Origin: an uncultured Bacteroidales bacterium
GTDB taxonomy: Bacteria; Bacteroidota; Bacteroidia; Bacteroidales; JAUNSR01
Length of the DNA stretch: 6,720 nucleotides
Assembly: GCA_947074165.1 (NCBI GenBank)
Contig: CAMTOT010000162.1
Location: 1-6,720, forward strand
Reading direction: 5' to 3'
The notes beneath the pieces were generated by a model. It searched no databases, was not told the origin of the DNA, and saw only the letters and a program-made list of their open reading frames with translations. A program made the translations under genes and the position numbers. This document shows, piece by piece, positions 5,993 to 6,720 of the stretch (positions within the stretch are counted from its first letter, which is position 1; each line of letters starts with the position of its first letter).

Positions 5993-6720
5993 TTATTTGA
6001 CTGATTTATAGCCGGGATTTTGTACCAGATTCGGATTTGAAGTCAGGTCTTTATCGCTGATAGGATACAAATTATATTTACTGCTTACATTTGGATTGCC
6101 TTCAAGAGTACCACCTTTGTATGTCCATGCAACTTTCTGTGTAAAACAGCCGAAACGAATAAGATCCGAACGACGGTGAGCTTCCCAATATAGTTCGCGA
6201 GAACGCTCGTCAAGTATGAAATCAAGATTAAGTTCTGATTGCGAGATTCTGCCGGTATTGTTACCAAAAGCACGATCTCTCAGTTCGTTTACATATCCAA
6301 GAGCTTTAGACATATCACCTGAGCCTCTAAGAGCACATTCCGCGTACATCAGATAAATATCAGCAAGGCGGAACATTGGAAAATCTGTATCAGGAAACTC
6401 TGAAAGAGTTACCTTAGCCCCGTTCCATCCAAGATTTGTAAACTTACGGCTCAGATAACCTGAATCCCAGTCACTAAGTTTTGATTGTGGTTTACGGCGC
6501 TCTTTTACATCATATTGTATGATACCAGATTCATCAAACGGCCATGTAGCATCAACTCCGTCTTTTTGTTCGTAAGAAAGAATATCAAAGAACGTATATC
6601 TGCTGTCTGCTTTAGTATTTGATTTCAGATAGTCTGTACCTGCATCAGGAGCATAATCAAATTTTGCTACCAGTTCGCCTTTTGCTTTAACGCAAGTCCA
6701 GCTGCCGGTACATCCAAACC
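5993..6720 (-). CDS. susD: SusD/RagB-family starch-binding outer-membrane lipoprotein, C-terminal part (5' end beyond the window)
   Basis: The visible 241 codons encode the C-terminal part of a SusD/RagB nutrient-binding lipoprotein. These proteins cap a SusC-type TonB-dependent porin on the cell surface and bind the glycan before import. The frame is open from the right edge to the TAA at 5993-5995. The ATG at 6374-6376 is internal, since about 114 in-frame codons precede it without a stop. Family hallmarks are FRLADIYLMYAEC just after that Met (a TPR-like helix), and ERSRELYWEAHRRSDLIRFG at about 6149-6208, followed by a C-terminal YPISDKDLTSNPNLVQNPGY segment. SusD proteins are usually about 500-580 residues, so over half is missing, including the signal peptide and most of the ligand site. 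The SusE, GH97 and GH13 genes that follow point to starch or maltodextrin as ligand. That specificity is inferred from context; family membership is not in doubt. Confidence 0.95.
   Translation of the reverse strand, partial: FGCTGSWTCVKAKGELVAKFDYAPDAGTDYLKSNTKADSRYTFFDILSYEQKDGVDATWPFDESGIIQYDVKERRKPQSKLSDWDSGYLSRKFTNLGWNGAKVTLSEFPDTDFPMFRLADIYLMYAECALRGSGDMSKALGYVNELRDRAFGNNTGRISQSELNLDFILDERSRELYWEAHRRSDLIRFGCFTQKVAWTYKGGTLEGNPNVSSKYNLYPISDKDLTSNPNLVQNPGYKSVK

Noticed and set aside
5993..6376. The ATG at 6376 as the true start of a small 127-aa protein
   Set aside because: The same frame stays open to the right edge and the upstream residues continue a normal SusD-type sequence, so this Met is internal.

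Overview
The window looks like chromosomal DNA from a gut-type member of the Bacteroidales (Bacteroides, Parabacteroides, Prevotella or a relative; the genus cannot be fixed from this alone). The reasons are a SusD-family protein, a SusE-like surface lipoprotein, a GH97 enzyme very close to SusB, A/T-rich leaders without clear Shine-Dalgarno sites, and promoters of the Bacteroidetes type (TTTG-N19-TAnnTTTG).

All recognisable genes are on the minus strand, so the region is transcribed from high to low coordinates. The order is: the C-terminal part of a SusD-like starch-binding lipoprotein (5993 to the right edge, open at the edge), a SusE-like lipoprotein (4850-5947), a GH97 alpha-glucosidase of SusB type (2600-4774) and a GH13 neopullulanase/cyclomaltodextrinase of SusA type (644-2506). 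Gaps are 45, 75 and 93 bp. The last two gaps each hold a GC-rich hairpin close behind the preceding stop codon. A strong intrinsic terminator (593-623) follows the GH13 gene. This is the downstream part of a starch utilisation locus. The SusD and SusE products would capture malto-oligosaccharides at the cell surface, an off-window SusC porin would import them, and the two hydrolases would degrade them in the periplasm to glucose and small maltodextrins.

The left 643 bp carry no credible gene. They hold the operon terminator, an unusual 84-bp inverted repeat (510-593) built from four GCATC-N4-GATGC units at an exact 22-bp period, a featureless A/T-rich stretch (about 259-509), and two closely similar Bacteroidetes-type promoters (228-258 and 47-77) that read leftward out of the window.

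The enzymes belong to well-known families. The least explained element is the 22-bp-period palindrome array behind the operon terminator.
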